This document shows positions 17,991-27,032 of a DNA stretch of 64,000 nucleotides, in pieces. The DNA lies in NCBI RefSeq assembly GCF_002754315.1, contig NZ_PEFE01000001.1, positions 2,852,001 through 2,916,000 of the forward strand, written 5' to 3'. The notes under the pieces were generated by a model. It was not told the DNA's origin. It made no database searches and saw only the letters and a program-made list of their open reading frames with translations. The position numbers and the translations under genes are program-made. Each line of letters opens with the position of its first letter. The stretch's first letter is position 1. The stretch is from Flavobacterium sp. 11 (GTDB lineage: Bacteria; Bacteroidota; Bacteroidia; Flavobacteriales; Flavobacteriaceae).

Positions 17991-19412
17991 ATGAAAATAA
18001 AATTTTTATTTCTTTTAGTATTAATCAGCAGCATTGCCTTTTCGCAAGACAAAACTACTGCGCCAGCATTTAAAAAACGAGTATTAGAAAGTACTGAGGT
18101 CGATTTTTTAGCGAGTTATTACAATCAGGACGGTTCAAAATCAGCTGTTTCAGGAGGTTTAGGTTCTGAAAAATTAACGGATGTTGCTTCGAATATTGTG
18201 GTGGCGATGCCATTAAATGATGATGATGTTTTAACCATTGATTTGGGAATATCAGCCTATTCATCGGCTTCGTCGAGTAATATAAATCCATTCAATGCCA
18301 CTGGAGCGTCTGGCGGTGATGATGATAGGATAGCGGCTCCAACGCCTAGTGGAACTCCTTGGCAAGCTTCATCAGGTGCTTCCAAAAGTGATCAATTAGT
18401 GTCAATTGTTGCTAATTACAGCCATAGTAGTGATTCCAGAAATTTTATTTGGAATACTGATGTTTCGTTTTCAAATGAGTATGATTATACTTCGGTTGGT
18501 TTTGGAGGAGGAATTGCGACTCTTTTTAATGAAAAAAACACTGAGTTAAGCTTGAAAGCCAATGTGTATCTGGATCAATGGAGACCTATTTATCCAACAG
18601 AACTTCATGAATATTCAAAATATGGTACTAATTTTTTAAATCAAGGCTATTTTAATGGCGTATCGGTTTTGGATCAAAATGGGCAAACTACAACAAATTA
18701 TTTGCCTTCAGCATTTCAAACGGTAAGTGGCGTAAATAGAAACTCTTATTCGGCTTCTGTTGGTTTCTCTCAGGTTTTAACCAAAAAACTACAGTTTTCA
18801 ATCTTCTTCGATATTCTACAGCAACAAGGATTATTGTCTTCACCGTATCACCGCATTTATTTTGCGGATAAAGCTAATTATTACATCGGTCAGGCACAAT
18901 ACATTAATAATTACGAAAGTTCAACGAATACCGGAGTTTATAAACTGGCTGATGATATCGAAAGATTACCGGATTCCCGATTTAAAATCCCTGTTGGAGC
19001 GCGTTTGAATTATTACATCAACGAGCGATTTATATTGCGAACCTATTATCGTTTTTATTCCGATAATTGGGATATTCAATCGCATACCGCAACGATTGAG
19101 CTTCCTATAAAATTATCTGATAGGTTTACCGTTTTTCCAATGTATCGTTACTATACCCAAACGGCTTCAAAATATTATGCGCCTTATGAAACCCATTTGT
19201 CAACAGAAAGATATTATACCTCTGATGCTGATTTGGCTACATTTGATGCGAATCAATATGGTTTTGGAATCAATTATACGGATATTTTCACAGGTGCAAA
19301 AATCTGGAAATTTGGTTTGAAAAATATTGATTTTAGATTCAATCATTATGAAAGAAGTGACAATTTAAATGCTAATATTGGTACAATTGCCTTTAAATTT
19401 GTAATGCAATAA
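17991..19412 (+). CDS. DUF3570-family outer-membrane protein
   Basis: 473 residues with signal peptide (LISSIAFSQ). Alternating aromatic and polar residues and repeated strands with Tyr/Phe ends fit an outer-membrane beta barrel; the protein ends NIGTIAFKFVMQ. A region of small residues with GGDDDR around 105 may be an external or periplasmic loop. The family regularly accompanies DUF4266 and ApbE. It may be the porin or export partner of the small CGC lipoprotein, but this is inference. Confidence 0.8.
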   Translation: MKIKFLFLLVLISSIAFSQDKTTAPAFKKRVLESTEVDFLASYYNQDGSKSAVSGGLGSEKLTDVASNIVVAMPLNDDDVLTIDLGISAYSSASSSNINPFNATGASGGDDDRIAAPTPSGTPWQASSGASKSDQLVSIVANYSHSSDSRNFIWNTDVSFSNEYDYTSVGFGGGIATLFNEKNTELSLKANVYLDQWRPIYPTELHEYSKYGTNFLNQGYFNGVSVLDQNGQTTTNYLPSAFQTVSGVNRNSYSASVGFSQVLTKKLQFSIFFDILQQQGLLSSPYHRIYFADKANYYIGQAQYINNYESSTNTGVYKLADDIERLPDSRFKIPVGARLNYYINERFILRTYYRFYSDNWDIQSHTATIELPIKLSDRFTVFPMYRYYTQTASKYYAPYETHLSTERYYTSDADLATFDANQYGFGINYTDIFTGAKIWKFGLKNIDFRFNHYERSDNLNANIGTIAFKFVMQ

Positions 19413-19432
19413 AAGCCTAAATTTATACAATC

Positions 19433-20095
19433 ATGCACATATTAATCGTGGAAGATGAAGCGGGAATTGTTCAATTTCTTCAACAAGGATTAGAAGAAGA
19501 AGGATATACAATCACCAGTGCTTCGGATGGTTTAAAAGGGTTTGAACTGACTCAAAAGAACAATTTTGATCTGATTTTATTAGATTGGATGTTGCCAAAA
19601 ATGACAGGACTGGAACTTTGTAAATCCATTCGGTTGAAAAACAGTCATACGCCAATCTTATTTTTGACGGCCAAAGATACTGTGCAAGAAACAATTGAAG
19701 GTTTGAAAGCGGGTGCCAATGATTATATCAAAAAACCATTTAGTTTTGATGAATTACTGGAACGCATCAAAATTCATTTTAGAAACCAAAATGAAAATCA
19801 AATTCTAAAACTTGGAACGATAGAAATTGATATTGCCAAACATAGTGTTTTAGTTAGTGATACTGAAGTGAACTTGACTCAACGTGAATTTGATTTATTG
19901 ACGTATTTGGTCAAAAATAAAGGCAAAGTATGCACCAGAACCCAAATTATCGAGGATGTTTGGGACATTCATTTTGAATATGATACGGGTGTGATTGATG
20001 TTTTTATGAATGCAATTCGTAAAAAATTAAATTTAAAAATTGAACAAGACTACATAAAAACAGTTCGCGGTGTAGGTTACATCGCTAATGACTAA
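19433..20095 (+). CDS. OmpR-family response regulator
   Basis: 220 residues: receiver domain with acidic pocket VEDE, phospho-acceptor Asp51 (LLDWMLP) and Lys in IKKPF, then a winged-helix DNA-binding domain from about residue 125 (LTQREFDLLTYLVKN to VRGVGYI). It forms a pair with the kinase 6 bp downstream. Because the RND efflux genes follow directly, it is probably the metal-responsive regulator of that pump, and the 11-bp direct repeat at 21488 is a good candidate operator. Confidence 0.93.
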   Translation: MHILIVEDEAGIVQFLQQGLEEEGYTITSASDGLKGFELTQKNNFDLILLDWMLPKMTGLELCKSIRLKNSHTPILFLTAKDTVQETIEGLKAGANDYIKKPFSFDELLERIKIHFRNQNENQILKLGTIEIDIAKHSVLVSDTEVNLTQREFDLLTYLVKNKGKVCTRTQIIEDVWDIHFEYDTGVIDVFMNAIRKKLNLKIEQDYIKTVRGVGYIAND

Positions 20096-20101
20096 ATAAA
20101 A

Positions 20102-21496
20102 ATGCAACAACTTTCCTTTAAAAATAGAATTGCCTCCCATTATATAGTGACTACAGCTTTATTGATTTTTGTAGTTTTCTTTATCATCTATTCTATTGTT
20201 AAATTCAGTGTTTACAGCCATGTGAATAATGATATTACCAGTGAAGTTGATAAACATCTATCCGAAATTGAAATTGTAGGCAACACTTTTCATTTAATTC
20301 ATAAAGAAGAATGGAAAGAACGAGAACACAATACGCTGGATGTAAATCCTGTATTTATTCAGTTTGTGGATGAAAATAGAAATGTGATTGAAAAATCGCC
20401 TAATCTCAAAAAATCTTCTCTTATCTTCAATGAAAATAATGCGGAGAACAAGCTCTTTGATACAAAATTAGCCGATAATTCTATTCGACAAATTCAGGTT
20501 CCCATTTATCAAAAAACAAAAATTATTGGGTACATCATAATTGCAATGTCCTTAGAAGATGCCACAATGGTACTTAATAATTTATTTGAGGTCTTGCTAA
20601 TTGTTTATCCTTTAATTCTAATGGTACTTTTCTTTATAGCACGATTTATTGCCGGAAGGAGCATAAAACCTATTAGTTCCATAATCACTACTTCTAATAT
20701 TATTACTAAAGACAATCTGACATCTAGAATTCCATTACCACAAAACCGTGACGAATTGTATATTCTGTCTCAAACCATAAATAATTTATTAGATAGAATT
20801 GAAACTGCTATCGAAAGAGAAAAACAATTCACTTCAGATGCATCGCATGAATTAAGAACGCCTTTAACGGTTATCAAAGGAACATTGGAAGTTTTGATTC
20901 GAAAACCTCGAAATCCTGCTGAATATGAAGAAAAAATTAATTTTTGTGTTACCGAAGTCGATCGGTTGAATCATTTGGTTGATCAGTTGCTTTTATTGGC
21001 CCGATTTGAAAATCAAAAACAAAGTTTAAAAATAGAAAAAGTCTATTTGAACGCTATATTTTTAGATACTATTGCCAGAAACTCTACTGCAATACAGTCT
21101 AAAAACATTACTATCACTACAGATTTTTCCAGAGATTATTACATAGAAACAGATAGTTATCTATTTTTAATTATTGTCAATAATTTGATTTCTAATGCGT
21201 TGAAATATTCAAATCAAAACGGGAAGTTAACGGTACATATAAAAAGTGTAGCGTCTAGAATTGAATGCCATATCATTGATTCTGGGATAGGAATTCCTGC
21301 GGATGACTTAGAGAATATTTTCAATCAATTTTATCGTTCACAATCGAATGCACACCCTGAAATAAAAGGAACGGGATTGGGTTTGTCTATTGTAAAAAGA
21401 CTCTGTTCGTTGCTTACTATTGATATTGCAATTACAAGTGAAGAAAACATAGGAACACGAGTGGTATTAAGTTTATTTGAAGCAGACCTTAAGTAA
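20102..21496 (+). CDS. Sensor histidine kinase
   Basis: 464 residues. Two membrane helices (about 13-34 and 162-183) enclose a ~125-residue periplasmic sensor region. A HAMP domain follows, then the dimerisation/phospho-acceptor helix with His249 (SDASHELRTPL) and an HATPase domain with N box NNLISNALKYS, GIGIP and GTGLGLSIV. The sensor region has no clear metal-binding cluster. It is cotranscribed with the response regulator. Confidence 0.93.
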   Translation: MQQLSFKNRIASHYIVTTALLIFVVFFIIYSIVKFSVYSHVNNDITSEVDKHLSEIEIVGNTFHLIHKEEWKEREHNTLDVNPVFIQFVDENRNVIEKSPNLKKSSLIFNENNAENKLFDTKLADNSIRQIQVPIYQKTKIIGYIIIAMSLEDATMVLNNLFEVLLIVYPLILMVLFFIARFIAGRSIKPISSIITTSNIITKDNLTSRIPLPQNRDELYILSQTINNLLDRIETAIEREKQFTSDASHELRTPLTVIKGTLEVLIRKPRNPAEYEEKINFCVTEVDRLNHLVDQLLLLARFENQKQSLKIEKVYLNAIFLDTIARNSTAIQSKNITITTDFSRDYYIETDSYLFLIIVNNLISNALKYSNQNGKLTVHIKSVASRIECHIIDSGIGIPADDLENIFNQFYRSQSNAHPEIKGTGLGLSIVKRLCSLLTIDIAITSEENIGTRVVLSLFEADLK

Positions 21497-21517
21497 TTCT
21501 TAAGTAAATCCTTATCT
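21488..21517 (+). promoter_or_regulatory. 11-bp-spaced direct repeat, candidate OmpR-type operator
   Basis: CTTAAGT at 21488 and again at 21499, then a weaker CTTATCT at 21511. Seven-base half-sites spaced by four bases (one helical turn) are the classical OmpR/PhoB geometry. The repeats overlap the end of the kinase gene and lie just upstream of the -7 box at 21526. Confidence 0.55.
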
Positions 21518-21525
21518 TTAAATCT

Positions 21526-21533
21526 TAGATTTG
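21526..21533 (+). promoter_or_regulatory. -7 box of the RND efflux genes
   Basis: TAGATTTG matches TAnnTTTG, 23 nt before the start codon at 21556. No good -33 TTG is seen, which would fit an activator-dependent promoter using the repeats just upstream. Confidence 0.65.
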
Positions 21534-21555
21534 TAAAAAACAAATTAAGGTAAAA

Positions 21556-24500
21556 ATGCTCGAAAAAATTATTGCTTTTAGTTTAAAAAACAAACTGATT
21601 ATCTTACTCTTTACTTTGGGAGTTTTCGGATTTGGTTTGTTTTCTGTTTTCCAAATATCCATTGGAGCAGTTCCAGACGTTACAAATAACCAAGTTCAGG
21701 TAATCACAACTTCTCGTAACCTTTCTACACAAGATATTGAACAGTTTATCACGTATCCTGTTGAGATTGAAATGGCTAATTTGCCTGGGGTCAAAGAAAT
21801 TCGTTCTATTTCAAAATTTGGTTTATCCGTAGTCACGATTGTTTTTGATGAAAATCTGGGAACCTATCTTCCAAGACAACTTATTGCAGAAAAAATAAAA
21901 ACGGCTTCAGAGAAAATTCCGCAAGGTTTTGGAACCCCAGAAATGGGTCCGATTACTACTGGACTTGGAGAAATCTACCAATATACTTTAGAAGTAAAAC
22001 CAGAATTCAAGAATAATTATTCGGTAACTGATTTGCGTACGATACAAGATTGGGTGGTAAAAAGGCAACTATCAGGAATAAAAGGTGTTGTAGAAATTAA
22101 TACTTGGGGCGGTTTTTTGAAACAATACGAAATTGCCATTAATCCTTCGAGTTTGAAAGCCATGAACATCACTACTGCGGATGTTTTTACAGCGCTGGAA
22201 AAAAACAACAGTATTGCCGGCGGTGCATACATCGAAAAAGTAAATCAAAGTTATTTTATCAGGGGAGAAGGAAAAGTCAATTCGCTGGAAGATATTGGAA
22301 ACATAGTTGTTAAAAATGCTAATGGATTACCGGTTTATATCAAGAATGTAGCGCAAGTTCGTTTTGGTCATGCCAATCGTTTTGGAGCAATCACTGGTAA
22401 TGGAGAAGGCGAAAAAGTCTTGGGGCAAGTCATGATGCTCAAAGGAGGAAATTCGAAACAAGTCATCAGTGATGTTAAAGACCGAGTGATTGAAATAGAA
22501 AAATCTCTACCTGAAGGCGTGTACATCAATGGCTTTTTGGAGCGAAGTGAATTGGTAGGAAAAACCACTTTTACCGTTGCCGAAAACTTGATTTTAGGAT
22601 GTTTAATTGTGATTTTTGTCGTGGTTTTATTGTTAGGAAACTGGCGTTCGGGATTGGTTGTTGCTTCTGTAATTCCGTTATGTTTATTGTTTGCCATTTC
22701 ATTCATGAACATTTTTGGTATCGATGCCAATTTAATGAGTTTAGGAGCTATTGATTTTGGAATTATCATCGATGGTGCCGTAATTATTGTGGAGTTTATT
22801 GCTTTTCAAATAGCCAGTAAATCAGCTCATTTAGTAAATCTCAGCAAGGAAGAGCGTCAGTTAGAAATTGACCAAATCACGTATAAAAGTGCTTCCAAAA
22901 TGATGAATTCGGCTATTTTTGGACAATTGATTATTCTGATTGTTTTCATTCCAATTCTATCCTTATCCGGAATCGAAGGAAAAATGTTTAAACCCATGGC
23001 AATGACCTTTAGTTTTGCATTATTGGGTGCGATGATTTTCTGTTTTACGTATGTTCCGGTAGTTTCTTCTTTGTTTTTAAAACCAAAAGAAGAAAATCCA
23101 AATTCATTATCCAGTAGATTAATCCACAAACTCAATTCTTGGTATTTGCCCATAATCACTTGGGCAATAAGCAATACCAAAAAAGTATTGTATGGCGCAT
23201 TAGGATTATTATTGTTGGCTATTGGATTATTTGCAACCATGGGAGGTGAGTTCATACCAACTCTTGACGAAGGTGATTTTGTGATTCAGCCCGTTTTAAA
23301 AACAGGAACTTCTTTGACAAAAACAATAGCGATAACGACCAAAATCGAGAAAATAATCCTTAAAAATTTCCCGGAAGTCACACAGGTTGTCAGCAGAATT
23401 GGAGCTGCCGAAGTGCCTACAGACCCAATGTCTATGGAAGAAAGCGATGTTATTGTAAAATTAAAACCCAAATCGGAATGGACTTCAGCTTCGACCAAAG
23501 ATGAATTGGCAGACAAAATAAAAGCAGCATTGGAAAAAGAAATTCCGAATATGGAAATCGAATTTACACAGCCTATTGAAATGCGTTTCAACGAATTAAT
23601 TTCTGGAACAAGATCTGATGTGGCAGTTAAAGTTTTTGGCGAAGACTTAGATATTTTGGCACAAAAAGCGCACGAAATCAAAAATGCTATTGCTAAAGTA
23701 GAAGGTGCTTCGGATATTATTATCGAAAAAACAGAAGGTTTGCCACAAATGTCTGTCGTTTATGATCGTTCTAAAATTGCCCGCTATGGTTTAAATATTT
23801 CTGATTTGAACGAAATGATTGCTCTTGGCTTTGCCGGAAAAACCGTTGGAAATGTTTTTGAAGGCGAGAAACGGTTTGATATGGTGATTCGTTTGGATCA
23901 AGCAAACCGTCACGATATTGAAGATTTACGTAATTTATATGTGCCAACGCCAAACGGAGAACAAATTCCGTTGAGCGAATTGGCTTCTATCGAATATACC
24001 GAAGGCCCCGCAAAAATTTCTAGAGACAATACCAATAGAAGAATTGTAGTGGGAATCAATGTTCGCAACCGAGATTTACAAAGTGTGGTTACCGATATCC
24101 AAAAAATTGTAGACAATCAAATAAAATTACCAGCAGGTTATTATGTGAAATATGGCGGACAATTTGAAAATTTACAAAGCGCCAAAGCCCGCTTAATGAT
24201 TGCAGTTCCTATCGCTTTATTTTTGATTTTCATCCTTTTATATTTTGCGTTTGGCTCCGTAAAAGAAGCATTAATGGTCTATTCGGCGATTCCATTGTCC
24301 GCAGTTGGCGGTGTTTTGTTTTTATGGATGCGAGATTTGCCGTTCAGTATTTCGGCAGGCGTTGGATTCATTGCACTTTTCGGAATTGCAGTATTGAATG
24401 GAATTGTCCTAATCGAACATTTTAAAGAACTCAAACACCAAGGCATGAAAGATATCGATGCATTGATTTTAAAAGGAACTACTGACAGATTACGTCCGGT

Positions 24501-25890
24501 TTTATTAACCGCTTCGGCAGCTGCATTAGGATTTTTACCAATGGCAATTTCATCCTCGGCTGGAGCCGAAGTGCAACGACCATTAGCAACTGTAGTCATT
24601 GGGGGATTGTTTACGGCAACTGTTTTAACGATGATAGTCCTGCCTATTTTATATAAAGTTTTTGATAGTGCGGCGTTTAAAAAAGCGAAGTTCAAGAAAC
24701 GTCAAAGTTCCACTTATATCATTTTGTTATTGTTGAGTTCTTCGTTGGCTTTTTCACAAAATGCTAATCCGGAATTGGATAGTTTATTGGCTAAAGCAAT
24801 TCAAAATAATAAAGGAATTAAAGCGGCTCAATTGCAAGTGGAAAAAACAAAAGCCAATATCAAAACGGCAAATACTTTTGATAAAACCAATATTTATTAC
24901 AGTTACGATCAAAATAATTTGGCACTCAATAACGAACCTTTACGAGTATTTGGCGTACAGCAACGCTTTTCTTTTCCAACGGTTTACGGAGCGCAGAAAA
25001 AAGTATTTTCTTCCGAATATGAAAGGGAAAAAGCCAATTTTGATATTCAAAAAAATAAACTTTCTTTGGGAGTTTCTAAGTCATATCAGCACATTGTTTA
25101 TTTACAACATCAAGAAAAACTGTACCACTATTTAGATAGTTTGTACCAAAATTTCTCTAAAGCAAGCGACAGACGTTTTGAATTGGGAGAAACCAATTAT
25201 CTCGAAAAAATTACGGCTCAAGCTAAATTCAGACAAATAAGAACGAAGCTTTCCCAAATAGAAAATGATAAAAAAGCACAATATGAACTGCTACAATCCT
25301 TGCTTCAAAACGATGAAATAATAGCAATAAAAAGCAATACAATTACACCGTTAAATACTTTTACTGATGAGATAAGTAAAACAACTTATACTGCTTATTT
25401 AGAAAGTGTTACTAAAAATTATAAAAATCAAATAAACTTGCAAAAACAGCATTGGTTACCGGACATTAACTTAGACTATTTTCAAGGAAGAAATAACGGA
25501 TTATCACAATCTTTGTACGGTTTTCAAGTTGGTTTGGCAGTACCAATATTATTCTCTGGTAACGTTTCTAAAACTAAAGTAGCGCAGCTCGAATTGCAAA
25601 GCTGGGAACAACAAAAGCAAAATGAAGAAGTAAAAATAGAGAAGTACATTAATCAAAAAAAGAACGAATTAGCCAAATATCAGGAAGCCATAAATTATTA
25701 CAATACGTATGGTAAAAAATTATCGGATGAGATTATAAAAGTAGGAAACAATAGCTACAAACATGGCGAAATAGATTTTTTCCAATACATTCAAAGTTTA
25801 GAAAATGCTACGACCATCCAAGTGGACTATTTAGATACTATTTTACTCTTCAATCAAACCCAATTAGACTTACAATACCTTAATTTTTAA
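21556..25890 (+). CDS. CusA/CzcA-family heavy-metal RND pump fused to a TolC-like outer-membrane factor
   Basis: 1444 residues. Residues 1 to about 1040 are a full heavy-metal-efflux RND protein: 12 membrane helices, two periplasmic loops and the HME signature IDFGIIIDGAVIIVE (Asp400 onward). At about 1050 a new signal-like helix (YIILLLLSSSLAFSQ) starts an outer-membrane factor domain of ~390 residues with coiled helices and AQLELQ- and QAKFRQ-type repeats. One gene therefore encodes both inner pump and outer channel, known in Bacteroidetes. The domain boundary implies cleavage by signal peptidase. The exported ion (Co/Zn/Cd or Cu) cannot be fixed from sequence alone. Confidence 0.92.
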   Translation: MLEKIIAFSLKNKLIILLFTLGVFGFGLFSVFQISIGAVPDVTNNQVQVITTSRNLSTQDIEQFITYPVEIEMANLPGVKEIRSISKFGLSVVTIVFDENLGTYLPRQLIAEKIKTASEKIPQGFGTPEMGPITTGLGEIYQYTLEVKPEFKNNYSVTDLRTIQDWVVKRQLSGIKGVVEINTWGGFLKQYEIAINPSSLKAMNITTADVFTALEKNNSIAGGAYIEKVNQSYFIRGEGKVNSLEDIGNIVVKNANGLPVYIKNVAQVRFGHANRFGAITGNGEGEKVLGQVMMLKGGNSKQVISDVKDRVIEIEKSLPEGVYINGFLERSELVGKTTFTVAENLILGCLIVIFVVVLLLGNWRSGLVVASVIPLCLLFAISFMNIFGIDANLMSLGAIDFGIIIDGAVIIVEFIAFQIASKSAHLVNLSKEERQLEIDQITYKSASKMMNSAIFGQLIILIVFIPILSLSGIEGKMFKPMAMTFSFALLGAMIFCFTYVPVVSSLFLKPKEENPNSLSSRLIHKLNSWYLPIITWAISNTKKVLYGALGLLLLAIGLFATMGGEFIPTLDEGDFVIQPVLKTGTSLTKTIAITTKIEKIILKNFPEVTQVVSRIGAAEVPTDPMSMEESDVIVKLKPKSEWTSASTKDELADKIKAALEKEIPNMEIEFTQPIEMRFNELISGTRSDVAVKVFGEDLDILAQKAHEIKNAIAKVEGASDIIIEKTEGLPQMSVVYDRSKIARYGLNISDLNEMIALGFAGKTVGNVFEGEKRFDMVIRLDQANRHDIEDLRNLYVPTPNGEQIPLSELASIEYTEGPAKISRDNTNRRIVVGINVRNRDLQSVVTDIQKIVDNQIKLPAGYYVKYGGQFENLQSAKARLMIAVPIALFLIFILLYFAFGSVKEALMVYSAIPLSAVGGVLFLWMRDLPFSISAGVGFIALFGIAVLNGIVLIEHFKELKHQGMKDIDALILKGTTDRLRPVLLTASAAALGFLPMAISSSAGAEVQRPLATVVIGGLFTATVLTMIVLPILYKVFDSAAFKKAKFKKRQSSTYIILLLLSSSLAFSQNANPELDSLLAKAIQNNKGIKAAQLQVEKTKANIKTANTFDKTNIYYSYDQNNLALNNEPLRVFGVQQRFSFPTVYGAQKKVFSSEYEREKANFDIQKNKLSLGVSKSYQHIVYLQHQEKLYHYLDSLYQNFSKASDRRFELGETNYLEKITAQAKFRQIRTKLSQIENDKKAQYELLQSLLQNDEIIAIKSNTITPLNTFTDEISKTTYTAYLESVTKNYKNQINLQKQHWLPDINLDYFQGRNNGLSQSLYGFQVGLAVPILFSGNVSKTKVAQLELQSWEQQKQNEEVKIEKYINQKKNELAKYQEAINYYNTYGKKLSDEIIKVGNNSYKHGEIDFFQYIQSLENATTIQVDYLDTILLFNQTQLDLQYLNF

Positions 25891-25900
25891 TTCGCTAAAA

Positions 25901-27016
25901 ATGAAAAAAATACTCTATATAACTGCTTTATCTCTTGTTTTATTTTCTTGTAAAGAATCGAAAACAGAAGAAGTAGAACAAAAAGACAACGGTTTGATTA
26001 CCGTAACTTCCGCTCAATTTCAATCTTCGGGAATGGAGATTGCAAGTCCAACAGAACAGGATTTTGATGTAACGGTAAAAGCATCGGGGAAAATTGATGT
26101 ACCGCCACAAAATCGCGCTAAAGTAAACACTTTTATGGGCGGTTATGTAAAATCTACTACGCTTTTGGTTGGAAATAAAGTCACAAAAGGACAAGCTTTG
26201 TTAACGTTACAAAACACAGAATTTCTTGATATTCAAAAAGATTATATGGAAGTGGCGGAGCAGCTTAATTTCTTGAAATCGGAATATGACAGACAAAAAA
26301 CGCTGTATGATGAAAAAATCACTTCTCAAAAAAACTACTTGAAAGCCGAAAGTGACTATAAAAGAGCCAAAGCAATGCATCAAAGCTTGCGCGCCAAATT
26401 AGTGCTTTTGAACATTAATCCGAAAAATGTAGAGAAAGGAAATTTGACTTCAACAATCACTATTTTTTCTCCAATAACGGGCGATATTGTGATTATGAAT
26501 GCGAATGTGGGAATGTATGTGGCGCCTTCGGATGTGATTTTAGAAATTGTCGATACGGATCACTTGCATTTAGAACTGGCCGTTTTTGAAAAAGATATTT
26601 TGAATGTGAAAATAGGACAAAAGATTCTTTTTAAAGTTCCTGAAGCAACAAAAGATGTTTTTAATGCTGAAGTACATTTGGTTGGAAAATCAATAGAAGG
26701 AAACGACAGAACGATTAACATTCATGGGCATTTAGACGATATGATTAAGCAAAAGCTATTAACAGGAATGTTTGTTGAGGCTGAAATTATTATTGATTCT
26801 AAAAAAGGTTTAGCGGTTCCTTCGGAAGCCGTATTGACAGAAAATAACAAAAATTTCGTACTTTTATTGGAGAATGAAAAAAACGGATATTCATTCAAGA
26901 AAGTAAGCGTTACGGTAGGCGAGAAATCTGAAAAATTCATTGAGATACTTCCAAATACTATAATTAATGCTTCTTCAAGGATTTTAACAAAAGGTGTTTT
27001 TGATTTGGCTAATTAA
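25901..27016 (+). CDS. RND efflux periplasmic adaptor (CusB/CzcB type)
   Basis: 371 residues with lipobox LFSC (Cys17). Membrane-fusion-protein layout: lipoyl-like halves around AKVNTFMGGYVKSTTLLVGNKVTKGQ and SPITGDIVIMNANVGMYV, an alpha-helical hairpin between them (about 105-150), then beta-barrel and membrane-proximal domains. It starts 10 bp after the pump-OMF gene and completes the tripartite pump. I see no His- or Met-rich metal-binding extension. Confidence 0.92.
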   Translation: MKKILYITALSLVLFSCKESKTEEVEQKDNGLITVTSAQFQSSGMEIASPTEQDFDVTVKASGKIDVPPQNRAKVNTFMGGYVKSTTLLVGNKVTKGQALLTLQNTEFLDIQKDYMEVAEQLNFLKSEYDRQKTLYDEKITSQKNYLKAESDYKRAKAMHQSLRAKLVLLNINPKNVEKGNLTSTITIFSPITGDIVIMNANVGMYVAPSDVILEIVDTDHLHLELAVFEKDILNVKIGQKILFKVPEATKDVFNAEVHLVGKSIEGNDRTINIHGHLDDMIKQKLLTGMFVEAEIIIDSKKGLAVPSEAVLTENNKNFVLLLENEKNGYSFKKVSVTVGEKSEKFIEILPNTIINASSRILTKGVFDLAN

Positions 27017-27032
27017 TAAAAAGCAAATAAAA

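Noticed and set aside
24761..25135. 124-codon ORF in another frame of the OMF domain
   Set aside because: A shadow of the CzcA-OMF fusion; the main frame is continuous and has clear domain features.
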